NCBI RefSeq assembly: GCF_025118155.1
Contig: NW_026251408.1
Coordinates: 1-64,000 of the forward strand
From: Cokeromyces recurvatus
Lineage: Eukaryota; Mucoromycota; Mucoromycetes; Mucorales; Mucoraceae
DNA length: 64,000 bases
Reading direction: 5' to 3'
In this document: positions 1 to 11,584 of the stretch, piece by piece
How positions within the stretch are numbered: the stretch's first letter is position 1
Layout of the letters: each line of letters begins with the position of its first letter
Program-made: the position numbers and the translations under genes
The notes under the pieces: model-generated
Told to the model about the DNA's origin: nothing
The model's database searches: none
What the model saw: the letters and a program-made list of their open reading frames with translations, nothing else

Positions 1-450
1 ACCACAAAGTCCAGATTTAAACCCTATAGAACACATTTGGCATCACCTGAAGTTGAAGCTTAGTGCTTATCCAACCAAGGCTGAAGGAGTCCATGAATTA
101 TGGGAAAGAATTGAAGAACAATGGGCTACTTTTACAAAAGAGGATTGCCAAAAATATATTGACTCTATGCCAGCAAGAATAAAGGCAGTAATTGATGCTA
201 AGGGTGGTTATACTAAGTACTAAGGAAATTTTGATGTACCTTGAAAAATGGTCCGGATGTACACTACAACTTCAACCTCTGATTTTAGTATATTTTAACC
301 AATCATATTTTTTGAAATTTATATCAATAAACCTAGACAATTTTCTCTTTTAAATACATTTTGTTCTGTGTCATTTGCTTTATTTGTTCTTTAGTTATAA
401 GTGTTTTTGTCATTTTTGTCAAAACATCCGGACCATTTTTCCGCCTACTG
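1..450 (+). mobile_element. 3' end of a Tc1-like transposon (family A)
   Basis: The window opens inside a Tc1/mariner element whose left end lies before position 1. It contains the last 73 codons of the transposase (2-223) and then a non-coding tail. The right terminus ends with CCGCCTACTG at 450 and is followed by the dinucleotide TA (451-452), as expected for Tc1 insertions. The subterminal block about 397-450 occurs again at about 2059-2111 in the same orientation, which helped to define the end. Confidence 0.75.
2..223 (+). CDS. Tc1-family transposase, C-terminal fragment
   Basis: This is the C-terminal part of a DDE transposase that cuts and pastes its own element. Visible are the SPDLNPIEHIWHHLK block, whose glutamate is the third catalytic acidic residue of Tc1 transposases, and the typical family ending AKGGYTKY before the stop TAA at 221-223. 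The reading frame is open through the fragment. The same ending is present in the complete transposase at 14560-15582, so both belong to one subfamily. The N-terminal DNA-binding region and the first two catalytic aspartates lie outside the window, so whether the gene is intact cannot be told. Confidence 0.85.
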   Translation, partial: PQSPDLNPIEHIWHHLKLKLSAYPTKAEGVHELWERIEEQWATFTKEDCQKYIDSMPARIKAVIDAKGGYTKY

Positions 451-452
451 TA

Positions 453-2056
453 TATGCGATAATTGTATAGAAGGATATAGTAAATTATATATTGTCTTAA
501 AGAGAAAATTAATGGCATTCTAATACAAGTGTTCATTAAAAAATTAACAGTTTTTATTGCTTTAATATTAGTGTTTAAAAGTGCGGAGTCTATTTGAACA
601 GTTTTGCACCCGCCTTCCAAATTTCAATTAGACCACAATGTTGATTTATTAATAGGATGTCCAGTATCCCTTTGCTTTGATACACTCTTCTATACGTCTT
701 GGCATAGTGTCTATTACTTTTCTACACTCTTCTACAGTGATTACATTATACCAAATATGTACAACGCGCTCGTATAACTCATTCATGCCTTTGGGCGGTG
801 TATCATACTCATTAAGTCTAATTTTTAATAGTCTCCACATGTTCTCAATTGGATTAAGATCAGGAGATTGCGCTGGCCACTCCATTACTTGATACTCTTG
901 TGCTGCAAGGTAATCCATGACTATATTTGAGGTGTGTTTTGAATCATTATCTTGCTGAAAATGAATTTGATTACGACGCAGACGTAATTTTTCACAGGTA
1001 AAGGCAACCATCTTATTAAGATTCTCATCCAAAATGTCTTTGTATAGATAACGATCCATAGTACCATCTATCTTACAAATCCAGCCAACTCCAGCGTACG
1101 AGATAGCGCTCCAAAACAGGAGGCCACCACTACCATGCTTTCTGGTTCCCTTGACATGATGTGATTGCAACTGCTCTCCATTACGGATCCAACCCCAGAC
1201 ACGTCCGTCTGAGTTAAAACGATTAACTTTAGTCTCATCCGACCAAATAACTCTTCTCTAATCGTCTAAAGTCCAGTCACGATGAGCCATGCACCATTCA
1301 AGTCGCCTTTTTGCATTGGTTGTGCTAATGGCCGATTTTTTTGCTTCTCAATTGCACCAAGGCCAGCACCTCTGAAAGTACGGTGAATTGTATGTACACT
1401 TGCATTGACACTGAGTTCCCTTTTAAGCTCTTGTCGCACTTTTACAGCGTTATCCATACGATTTCTAGTTACTAAACGTACACAGTAACGCTTATCCGCA
1501 TTTGATAAGACTTGTGGTCGTCCCACTTTTCCCTTTTTTTCACTCCAGACAATACTTTTGCCCGACATTTGAAACAGTTCCAACACTTACTCCGACATGT
1601 TCAGCCACTTTACGAACTAATTCACTTGATTGAAGAAGAGAAACAATACGATTACGTTGTTCAGATGTAATTCCACGCATACTTACTAGTTAATTCTCGA
1701 ATTATTACTGATTATGTGGTGTGTTAAGCAAAAAAAGTTTATGGAGCAAAAATTTGAGAATTCTGAACGTTTCCTGTTCGATTATATGCTGTCTATACCG
1801 CGATACCAAATTGTGGTATTGAGTTTTGTGAAGATTACATTTCGGGAGCAAAACTGTTCAAATTTACCCATCCACTTTAAAACCAAAATACAAAAATTAT
1901 CGGAGATTTAATTCTACAAAAAATATATTATCTAATAGAGCGGAGTTTAACGAGTAAAATGATACTATTTTTGTGGCATAACCCTGATGGTTTGTATGGG
2001 AAAAAATTAAGAATGTCAAATAATGCTAAGCATTTGAACAGTTTTGATCTTCACTG
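453..2056 (-). mobile_element. Decayed Tc1-like transposon (family B), left end unclear
   Basis: The block holds a broken Tc1 transposase (649-1680, minus strand). Its right side ends at 2056, read as TTGAACAGTTTTGATC then TTCACTG, followed by TA. That terminus resembles the ends of the larger element at 9731-16981 (CAGTGACTCACAAAACTG). Internal copies of the AAAACTGTTCAAA/TTTGAACAGTTTT motif at about 590-610 and 1850-1866 suggest the inner/outer repeat layout of IR/DR-type Tc1 elements. No matching outer left end is present before 590, so that end seems deleted or replaced. Confidence 0.6.
649..1680 (-). pseudogene. Tc1-family transposase pseudogene
   Basis: A transposase reading from ATG at 1680 down to 649. 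The N-terminal helix-turn-helix (SEQRNRIVSLLQSSELVRK) runs into an in-frame stop near 1545. The conserved second half of the DNA-binding region continues in another frame (1266-1586), and the catalytic domain in 649-1170. The HVKGTRKHGSGG block, the catalytic QQDNDSKHTS block and SPDLNPIENMW are readable, and the ending is AKGYWTSY. At least two frameshifts and a stop separate the pieces, so it cannot make a full transposase. It is closest to the transposase at 14068-16729, with which it shares whole blocks. Confidence 0.85.
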
Positions 2057-2111
2057 TATAAGTGTTTTTGTCATTTTTGTCAAAACATCTGGACCATTTT
2101 TCCGCCTACTG
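2057..2111 (+). repeat. Second copy of the family-A Tc1 right terminus
   Basis: This block (TAAGTGTTTTTGTCATTTTT onward, ending CCGCCTACTG) repeats the right terminus seen at about 397-450 with about one mismatch and in the same orientation. It is followed by TA and then directly by gypsy protease-region coding sequence. Two same-facing right ends bracket the family-B element. That could reflect insertion of B into an A element followed by a rearrangement, or two adjacent A insertions. Confidence 0.65.
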
Positions 2112-2113
2112 TA

Positions 2114-4079
2114 CATCATAAATGTTTTTCTTTGCTCTGGTGTGCCAGCCGGGGACTCATCAGGTAAGTACTTTTTATCTTCATCATGATTAATATTATT
2201 AAAATTGTCTACGTTCTCTTTGTGGTCATCATCCAGTTTATATGCTACACCATGAAGTGGAATAGTTAATTTTGTAAGTATATCAACTCATAATAATACA
2301 TCAAAATTGAATTCTCGATTGAAATTTATAATCTTAAAAGAATGTTTAAATTTGATACCATTTGTATACTTAACAGTCAATGGTTCAGTCTTAACAATAC
2401 GAGAAACATTATTATTATCATTTAAAAAGTTATAAGTAATATTAAGTTTTATTATTTTATTTAAATTCAGTTTACTTTTAAGGATATTTGCATCAATGAA
2501 ACTAACAGAGCTACCAGAATCAATGCGACCATTTAAGATTGTCCTCTCTATCCTAATAGGAGTCAGAAGATTAAATGGATTAGTTTCATTTTCTTTATTA
2601 CTCATTCTATTTTTATGTGGAAACCTACACTCATATTGATCTTCCATTATGGTGTCTTTTGAATTGTTATTAATAAAAGGTGTTTCTACCATATTTAATT
2701 CCTTTTCCATTGCCTCGATATCCTTCTGGACAGGACCAGAAGCAACAGCGAGAGCGGTCTTACTTTTAGGTTTTTTTACACTTATGACTAGGTGCGTACG
2801 TTTCACCACATACAAAACATTCGTTCTTCTTTACAGCTTTTTTAGGTTCTGTAGGCTTCGAATTTTCTTTGGCTTTAGAAGTTAGGAAGAAACATGTTTC
2901 TGAGCTAGGAGTTCGGTTTTTTCCATAATGCTTACAAAAATAGGATTCAGGTTTTTGAATTTTGTTGAGTTTATTTCCTTTTATATGTTTCTTTTGATTA
3001 TGTTTTCTATTCTTGCTATAGCCTTCCTCAATCACAGAGTAAGAGCCTGGGATTAAACTTGTAGCATACTTGTAGGCTGAATTGTCATCACCTAAGATGT
3101 TTCTGGCTAATTCCGTAAGACTTTCTACTGTCCAGTCTTTAGTGCTTTCTTCCCCGACACTCCTCTTGGTGCTGGCAATAGCCATTCGAATAACCGTTTG
3201 TACAGGAATTATTAAGGAAGCTAGAAAACGGTCAGCTACCCGTCTGCCATCACGAGGGATTCCTGCATTGTACATAGTTTGTAAAAATCTTTTTGAATAT
3301 TCAACTATGCTCTCCTTCGGATGCATTTTCATTGTAAAAACTTGCTCAACAAATCTTCTTGTCGCAATTGTCGATCCATGATGCGTGCTAAAAGCGTCTC
3401 TAGCTTCTTTCCAATTTTTGCATTTCAGCAAAGTATTTTCTATCCACAGGTCGTCACCAGGTGGTAAGCACAAAGGTAGATACTTTTCCCATACGTTTTC
3501 TATAGCAATTGTAGATGAAGCAATGACTTTTTCAAAAGTTCTCAAAAAATGTTCAACTGACTCAAAGAACTTTTCATTAGGATAGTGCTTGATAACCGCA
3601 GTACTCAATTGGAACTTTGGCAAATCTCTTCGGTTCAAAGTAAGGCCAACTTCATTATTAATGCTGTTTGAATTTTTATTCAAACGCTATTCATTGTTGA
3701 CAAGGGTATGGTATTCCTCGATGCTCTTTAGAGCTCGTTTAGTTTGATCCATCCTCTTTAACGCTTCATCGATTGCCTTTTGATCACCTTTGATTCTTGC
3801 TGAGATCAAGGTTTTAAGTATGTCATTCATCTCACTCCTAAATTCTTCAAGGGCGGATGCGACGATAGATTTAGGCTCTTCAACAGAGGCCACAGAATTT
3901 CCACTGTCTAAAACCATCGGTACAGGAGACTGAGATTCCAAGAAGTTATCTACCATGGCAGCAGAAGACAAGGAAGAACCATCTGGGAAAGAATTATCAC
4001 CAACAGAATCAGTAGCAATATAAGAAGCAGTACCAGTTTCACCAGAAGCAGAAGTAGGATTCATAGTTATGTAATTCAC
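2114..4079 (-). pseudogene. Ty3/gypsy-type gag and protease region, cut by Tc1 insertion
   Basis: Minus-strand LTR-retrotransposon coding region. It starts at about 4079 with an N-terminal gag segment (3687-4079), then a stop, then the main gag (2766-3683) with the retrotransposon-gag helical region and a zinc knuckle CFVCGETYAPSHKC near its end. The next frame (2288-2815) overlaps gag by about 50 bp and holds a retropepsin-like motif, DSGSSVSFID, as in the pol polyprotein. Coding potential runs on past a further stop to 2114, where it is cut exactly at a TA next to a Tc1 end. Reverse transcriptase would lie beyond the inserted transposons, left of the window. Gag packages the RNA and the protease processes the polyprotein. 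Confidence 0.8.
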
Positions 4080-4088
4080 AGAAAAAAA

Positions 4089-4633
4089 TGTTAAGAAAAA
4101 ATAAAAAGTCTGCGAAAACTTTATTCAATTCTTTTATTTCTAAAAATCACTCTTTTTAAAGTTATACAAAATGGATCCTTATTTATATCTTCTGGAAACA
4201 TGTAAAACTTCTTGATTTAATATTATAAAACAATAGACAAATCCAATAGATAATTATGAATTTCGTCTAACCTTGATAATGAGGAACCTGACTGATCAAT
4301 TAATCTCAACTGTCAATTATGTTTCAAATGCTACATCTGATTCAAACAATAAGTTACCAATGGTATCTTAAATTTAACTAAAATATTTTTTTGAACTTCA
4401 GAATGGTCTCGAATTGATATAATATTGTTTCTGTATTGAAACATATATCTTTATCATCTTCTAATCAATTCCTCAAGTTTCTATTCTACAACTATTCAGG
4501 GATTGTTTATAATTGCGCATAATTATACTCAAGATAGTGCTTCTTATAATTAATTCATTTTTCAATATTAAGTGTTTTGTATATTGATTAGCAACTATTC
4601 TTCCTTCATGTTTAAGACATCTATTACATAACA
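4089..4633 (-). repeat. LTR of the minus-strand gypsy element (LTR family 2)
   Basis: Directly upstream of gag lies a segment bounded by TG...CA (TGTTAAG at 4089; TACATAACA ending 4633). Read on the minus strand it starts TGTTATGTAATA, like the LTRs at 17548 and 19506. It contains a TATA box and start-site region (GATATAAATAAGGATCC on the minus strand near 4170-4190) that is also present in the LTRs at 20192 and 22170. It would be the 5' LTR driving gag transcription. About 545 bp long. Confidence 0.7.
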
Positions 4634-4793
4634 TCTCTGTAATTTTATAGTGTCATTCTAACACAAGTGTGTCTCATATACTAGAGTAGATTAATATCAT
4701 GTACATGAAATGCACCACTAATATATATGATAACGTCTTCCCACTTTGATAATGATTGAATCTCTATACTATATTTTGCAACATATCATCACA
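4634..4793. other. AT-rich spacer between two LTRs
   Basis: A short non-coding AT-rich stretch between the minus-strand LTR ending at 4633 and the plus-strand LTR starting at 4794. I see no coding potential or repeat here. Confidence 0.5.
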
Positions 4794-5413
4794 TGTCATG
4801 GTTGTAAGATTTAACTTAATTCAATAAGATAAATAGTCATAATAGATATATAGTGCATTTGTATAATAATTCTATCTATAAACATATTTAGTATATTTAC
4901 CATTGTATAGAAAAATAACTAATTAATAAAAAGTCCTACATCTAAAAAATAAACTTTCTTTCTTCTATTATTGTTCTGCTGAATATAAATTTATAAAAAT
5001 AACTTTATACAAGTTAAACTGGGGTAAACTAAGAATAATACAAATACGCGTAATAATTGATTCTACTCAGAATACACGTATTAGTTATAAAAATAAATAT
5101 ATACAAAAGACATGAATCTATATCTATATCTATAATTATAACTCTTAGTAATCATTCTATAATTATATTATCAAATACAATTTGTTATATTTTTATCTTC
5201 TTATTACTCATCATCCTTATCCACAAAATATATAAATACCCTTACATTATTCACCCTTATTTTGTATAACTCATAACTGATAACTAATAACAATACTTGT
5301 ATTGAATTAACTCTCAATAAACATATTGACAAGTCTCAAGTACTTCTTCTGTCTTATCTTCTTTTTATTTTATTTCTTTTATTTAATTACTTAAACCTAC
5401 CTAAACCACAACA
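4794..5413 (+). repeat. 5' LTR of the plus-strand gypsy element (LTR family 1)
   Basis: A 620-bp LTR beginning TGTCATGGTTGTAAG and ending ACCACAACA. The same sequence forms the LTR at 21512-22106, and its 3' third recurs at about 53065-53250. It contains a TATA box (AAATATATAAATACCC near 5226-5240), an AATAAA signal near 5315 and a pyrimidine-rich 3' end. It precedes a gag start at 5440, so it acts as the promoter LTR of the following element. Confidence 0.8.
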
Positions 5414-5439
5414 TTTTTTACGTTGAATTCTGTGTTAAT

Positions 5440-7899
5440 ATGTCCTCTAATCAATCTGTCTCTGCTGAATCTGTTTCCACTCCTGTTGCTCAAGACATGG
5501 CTACTCCCATGGTCCTTGATGAACCTCCTATCCTATGGTTACAACTCCTTCATCTGTTTCCGAATCTACTATGGATACCCCTGCTGATGAAGTTGATATC
5601 CATACCAACACTACACCTGAAGAAGTAATCAATAATGCAAAAATCTCATTGAAGAAAATGAAGTCCAAGTCTATGATCTTGTTGGCTAACTTGATGCATC
5701 TCCAAGAGCATCAACCTGACTCACCTGAAACGACAAGAGCATTGGAAGCCTTCCAAACATATCAGAAGTGATATGAAGATGTCTTAGCTGCTTACAATTC
5801 TTTTTTCTGCTACAAATTTTAAAACAGAAAAGAAAGACTCTGCCTCAATCCGCAAGGATACTCTTGTTCCTCCTGACTTAGCATTCTTACAACTCAAGAC
5901 TGATGCTACTATTACAAAGAAGAAATGTGAAGTTTTCGATAGTGTCTATGATTTTTGCGACCAATTTAAAACTATCTTGGAAGCACACTCTCTACCTTTG
6001 GATGAACATTAAGAACGTCTCTTGCCCCCTGTTTTAGTAAAGAAGCTAGGTCTTGGTTGGAAGAAAAGCTCAAACATAAGAATCTCACTTGGTCTGAAGC
6101 TGAAGCAATGATATTGGATCATTTTGATACTCCTTATCGCAAGTTCGTGCTGATGACTAAGGTATGGTCTTTAAAACAAGAAAAGTCTAAATCTGTTAGG
6201 TCTTATGCTGCCAAATACCAAAAATTACGTCGTCAAGCTGATCTAGAAGATGGTATCCAACTGGTACTTAACTTTTGGTGCTCTCTTCGGGAAGAAGTAA
6301 GGAATGTCTCTTCAGTTGCTGTTGCCTCTCACTACGGTACAAAACTACCTACCAATATTGAATCCATGATTGACCTAGTGATTGCTTCTACTAATGACTC
6401 TGATTTGGTTGCTTCCTCTTCTTCTGTGGCTAGTAAAAATTTTGATTCTGAGATTTATAAAGGACATAAACGTCATAGACGTAGTTCCTCTCCTCATAAA
6501 GATACTAGTAAAGGAAAATATAATCCTAATAAAGTATCTAAGCTACAAGCATCTTCCAAACCCTGCAATTATTGTGGTCGTGTTTGGGTAAAAGGTCATA
6601 AGTGCAGTGAATTCCTTGAATATCGCAAGAAACTTAGAATCAATAAAGAAAATATGAAGGTCTCTAGAATGGCCATGATGTCGAAACATGCGGTATATGA
6701 TGAAGATGATATAAAGGATGCTGATGACATCAATGAAAATATCAACCGTATGGCTTTACAATAACATTCTCATTAATGAATTGCGCTGCTAACTTTTCTT
6801 CTTGTGATATCAATTTTTGTATAAAAAACAAAGTTCCTATTAAATATTTTAATAATAAAATAATAAAGATAATAATACTATTAAGTTAGCTGATAAAAAT
6901 ATGTTTGTTAAAAGAATTGGTACTTGCGTATTAACTGTTCAATGTAACAATAAAAGAATTCAACGTAAATTTGAAATAATGAATCTAACAAACAATAATA
7001 ATGAATATGAATTCAGTATTGGTTTAGATTATATGTTTATCTTAGGAATTGGTTTAACTGGTTTACCTATTATATTTGATGATAGTAATTCTGCTCAAGA
7101 AATAATCGAAGCTGATAAACGTTATAATAATAAAAGTGATTTACTAGAATCTATTGAAAAAGAAAATAAAGCGTTAGTAAACTGCCCTGTTGGTTCACCT
7201 TCTGAAATTAAAGAAGCTATGGATTTTATTAAGCCATTTACAAATAAGAACCGTGATATTCCTAAAGGATCATTTTGTACAATACCTGAAAGTGTAGTCT
7301 CTTTAGAAACCCCTCCGGATGTTGTTGCTTATAGAAAGCCATATCCTGTTCCATTATCATTAATGCATGTCGTTGATGAACAAGTTAATGAATGGTTAAA
7401 CGAAGGTACTATAAAAGGAGCACTTGTCAACACTAAATGGAATACACCTTTGACAGTGGTAAAGAAAACTAATTCTAGAGGTGAAACTACTGGATATAGA
7501 GTATGTTATGACCCCAGACATATTAATAAATTATTAAAAAGTAATGATCGTATGCCTTCATCTATAATAAGTGAACTATTTGAAGAATTAAAAGGTGAAG
7601 CTGTATATTCCACCTTAGATTTAAATATGCTTTCCATTCATTGAAATTAAATGAAAAAGATCAACATAAATTGGCGTACTACACAATATGTCCCTATACC
7701 TTGTGTATTCGCTATAACATATATCAGTAGTTTCTTCGAAAGAATAATGAGTATAATTCTCGAAGGTATGCCTTTCGTACGTTACTTTATTGATGACATT
7801 GTTTGTATGAATTCTAACTTGAAAGAACATAAAATACATTTAAAACAGGTGATCCAAAGATTGACTGAAGTAAATTCACCGTCAAATCATGACACATAA
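5440..7899 (+). pseudogene. Degraded Ty3/gypsy gag-pol (gag, protease, start of RT)
   Basis: Plus-strand retrotransposon remains downstream of the LTR at 4794-5413. Gag begins at 5440 (MSSNQSVSAES), shifts frame near 5535, is damaged between 5771 and 6057, and resumes at 6057-6764 with the zinc knuckle CNYCGRVWVKGHKC. The 6901-7644 frame carries the protease-RT linker and the first RT blocks (NTPLTVVKK, RVCYDPRHINK, YSTLDLN). A further frame (7651-7899) holds the RT active-site motif FIDDIVC. Frameshifts near 7625 and stops show that it is dead. RNase H, integrase and the 3' LTR are absent, so the element is truncated at about 7905. Confidence 0.85.
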
Positions 7900-7904
7900 T
7901 TAGG

Positions 7905-9728
7905 TTTATCAGTGATTTAATGTAGTAAACATGAAGAAGAAATGAAGAGTGTGGCACAAAGGTAACAAAAAATCCCCTTTATTTATACTACATTATATAG
8001 TAATAATTTTGATTATTTATTATAAACTCTCTAAGTAATATATATTTTACTAGACTACAAAAATTGAGTGGGAAGTAAAAAATTAATAAATATATATTGT
8101 TAAATAGATTTTATAAAAATAAGTCACGAAAAACGGCATAGGTAGTTACGTCGGCATAGGTGGTCAATGTAGTTTTTTGACATTTATGTGTTGATGTATT
8201 TCGAAGTCCGAACACAGTAAGATAAGTAAATAAGCCTGAGTCATTTTATTAAGCTGCTAATATTATTTACTCATAAGCAAGTAACCTTAACAGAAACTGA
8301 CAAGTTTACTTAATAATAGCATAAAATGATTTCAAAACTAACTTATTACTGATAAAATTGGAAGCTCCTATTATTCGGACAACTGTATTTTAATAAACCA
8401 TACAGTCAGACCTATGGAAACTGTCGTTTTCTTAAGCCAAAACTAAATATCCGCTTTAGAAAATTTTTTGTCATAAGTTTAGGTTATTTTTGGCAGTTTG
8501 TCCGAAAAAAATGACGCGATTTGCCAATTAAAACCGTCATCTCGTCAATTGTATTTTAAATACTCCCTCACCAAAAATTATTCTAATACACTTTATCCCT
8601 TTTTGCTGTGGACATTTACAAACACCATTTATACAAGTATTTTGCTGATAATTCAACTTAGATCCCTTGGGTTCTTTTCACTTGTTTTAAATCTTTCCAT
8701 TCTTTTAATCTTTTACTGTTTATTAGGGCCATAAAAACACAAGAAGGCAATTATGACGAATTAAACTACCCGAATAATACTGGCATCACCCAAAGGAAAG
8801 TAGAATAGCTCTAAAGTTTAGAGAATTTCAGCGACAATTTCAGCTGTATCCATTTCAATCTTGAAAGAAACTCATGTCCCTAGCCGAGTCATGGCGCTCT
8901 ACTATACATATGAATCTTCGAGAGGATTTTAAGTTGATTGACTTTGTCGACTGCTTAAGCCTGTTGATTGTGACAGCCTCTGACATCCTGTTGAATAATG
9001 TACTACAATCATTGGGCTGTAGTTTCATCCTGGGTAGTCTGATTGTTCAATCCTTCTTTATGGAAGAGTATTGTAGACTGTTCTAAAAATGTATCATTTT
9101 AGTTTCGTTTAAGATTGGTTTAGATAATACTTAAACATAAAACCACTGTTTATATGGTTTATAAGATTAACTTGTACTAGCATATATACATATTGTAGAG
9201 TCTGATAAGTTAGTACTTTGGTTAGTATAATTGATGCCATTGATGGTACCCCCGACATTTACGTAGTAAGCCACTTCGAAAAGTAATAAAAAAAAAACCC
9301 AACTAATCCAGACATTATATGTAAGCTAATGACGAATATTGCTCGGCTAACTCTCAAATGTGAAATGTCCTTGACATTAGGAAATAATTGGAACTCGCAA
9401 TGATATTCTTTTCTCAAGATATTGAAATTATTATCTGATGTAAGGGAGTTGGAATAATTGATATAAATAAGAAAGTGGTTGAGAAAACAAAGACAGAATA
9501 GAAGTTCCATGACGAATACAATAGATATTCTAGTTGCTGCTCACCACAACCATCTTATCTTACATGAATGGTGAGCGATAAATGCGAAAAGAATACTCAC
9601 TTCACATATGAAGTAATAGCACGTTTTTTTTAATAGATATGTCGACTAAAAGACAGTGAAATCCATCTAGAAAAATTAGGGCATAATGCGTGAAAACATA
9701 TAAATTATATTAGTACTTCTGGCGATAT
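7905..9728. other. Gene-poor AT-rich stretch with an orphan transposon terminus
   Basis: No convincing gene is present. At 8405, after TA, a sequence starting CAGTCAGACCTATGGAAA, with TTTTTGGCAGTTTGTC about 90 bp further in, resembles the left end of the 7.3-kb element at 43851. I found no matching right end. Short open frames at 8498-8734, 8874-9086 and 9259-9510 have no recognisable motif and are probably chance. Confidence 0.5.
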
Positions 9729-10110
9729 TACAGTGACTCACAAAACTGTTTACATTTTCCGAAATTTTACGGATATGAAAAAATTAACATTCAAAGTTAA
9801 AACAGTAAATTCACATATAATATACCAATACTAATTGAAAGCTTTACATCTGCTTGATTTGTATATAATCATACTACAGTATTATTCCAAATAAATAGCG
9901 GCTTATGAAATATAGTTTTGCGTTTCTGGAAATGTAATTTTGCGATTTTTGAAATTTAGTTCGCGGTCTCTGACCTTAGACTTTGCGCCCACTACCATTA
10001 ACTTTGCGCCCATTGCCATTTAACCAAAATTTCCCAGGTACCAAAAATAACACATTTATCTATTAAAAAAAAATAAAAAAAAACTAAAGCATATTCTCTA
10101 GCTTAAGACA

Positions 10111-11584
10111 TCACTCAAAAAAGGTAGTTGAATGGCGAATCCACCCTTCGCAATCAGAGGTACTGACTTGTTTTGCTGCTTCTATAATTCGTGGTATAAG
10201 ATTAGCTTTGTCAGTAAGACCATTTCTTTTGATGCCATATTTGATTTTTGACCACATTTCCTCTATTGGGTTTAAAAAAGGTGAATACGTTGGCAAGAAC
10301 ATATACTTATACCCACGCGACACCACCAAATCCTGAATTTCTTTTGACCGATGGATAAGAGCGTTATCCATAACCAAATATCGTCCTTTCATTCCTGCGG
10401 CATCCAGCTCATCCATTGTTTCATTCAAGAACGCCATAAAATGTTCTGTACGAGTTCCAATCTTTCCATTTATACCGAGTTCAACATCTCTGTCAAAGTT
10501 GATTTTTATTTTCTTCTTTGAAATTACGGCCGTGGGTTTTTTCACAGTAAGATTTACAATACCAGATTCGCATATGGCACCAAGGATAGTTATGTTTATG
10601 CCTCTAGTAGTAGTAACAAGCGATTTAGCTGGCGTGCCTTTAATGGATCTACCATAGTACCTCCTCATGTTCATATTGAACCCGGCTTCGTCAATGAATA
10701 CACAGTTATTGAAGTAGCTAAAATCGGGAAGATTTTGCCACTCCAAAATTTTGTCTTTCCGCTTTTCAATGGTTTCAGGATCATTCCTTTCCAAACAGAC
10801 CACTTGCAACTTCTTCATTGTCAAGTTACAATGCTTTCTCAGATGTTTTCCAACTGCATTTGGGATGATTTTCATTCCTTCAAAGGCACATATCAAAGCA
10901 GCATGGACCTGTTCTAATGTATATGTAGGGTTTGCTTCATAAAGCTCCAAAAAGAACTTTGTATGAGCTTTAAAGAGCTTCTGATTACCACACTTTCTTT
11001 CTTTTGGTACAGTAGGGACGGTGGGCTCAGCTTGTTCTTCGTCACTATTTACCTCCGTAATCTCTACAATTCTTTCTTCTTCGACAAGCTTTCTGGTCCT
11101 TGAGCACATAATCTTGTGCAGTTCGCTCCTTGATCCCAATATCTCTGGCAACATGTGCAGCGATTTCTCCTTCAACTAAGCATCTATAAAGGAGACTATT
11201 AATCTGCTCTTCGGTATATTTGCGGTAGCCAGTTTTAAAAAGGCGACTGGCCAGAGATGGTTGTTCCTTTTTAGACCTTTCACCAGAAGTTTAAGCCTTT
11301 TTTGGAGCAGAAATATTATTTGATTTAGATGCTCCGCTAGGTCTGAAAGTAGAGAAGGCCAATATTTTTTCTTGGCCATTGTTACTAGAAGACCATTCCA
11401 TTGATGCACTGGTAAGTAACTGATTATCGGGCTGAGGACGTTGAACTCTAATTTGGAGATCTTGAATATCATTATCAGCGTGAAAAGGGAGGACATCTTC
11501 CATGGGGGTACAGCTAATAGACTCGGAATTCAAGAGGGCATTGTGCTTGTCCATAACAAATTGATAGGTTTGATTAGATGACAT
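10111..11584 (-). pseudogene. IS630/Tc1-superfamily transposase of the two-gene element
   Basis: A DDE transposase reading from ATG at 11584 to 10111. In order: a poorly conserved N-terminus (MSSNQTYQFVMDKHNALL), a helix-turn-helix (TEEQINSLLYRCLVEGEIAA to IKERTAQDYVLK), an acidic linker, then an RNase H-like catalytic domain. The catalytic blocks are FIDEAGFNMN, YLVMDNALIH and LPTYSPFLNPIEEMWSKIK, i.e. D, D and E. The copy is broken by an in-frame TAA at 11291-11293 and by a frameshift near 11090-11115, although the catalytic domain from 11175 onward is uninterrupted. The second family member is at 17973-19022. Confidence 0.85.

Noticed and set aside
677..892. Plus-strand open frame of 71 codons
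   Set aside because: It is the antisense shadow of the conserved C-terminal transposase region at 649-1170.
3082..3381. Plus-strand frame of 99 codons inside the gag region
   Set aside because: Antisense shadow of gag (2766-3683), which has a zinc knuckle and family similarity.
8874..9086. 70-codon plus-strand frame
   Set aside because: No motif, no start context, no paralogue in the window; probably chance in an old transposon fragment.
9259..9510. Minus-strand hydrophobic frame of 83 codons
   Set aside because: Looks like a membrane protein only because AT-rich codons give Phe, Leu and Ile; nothing else supports it.
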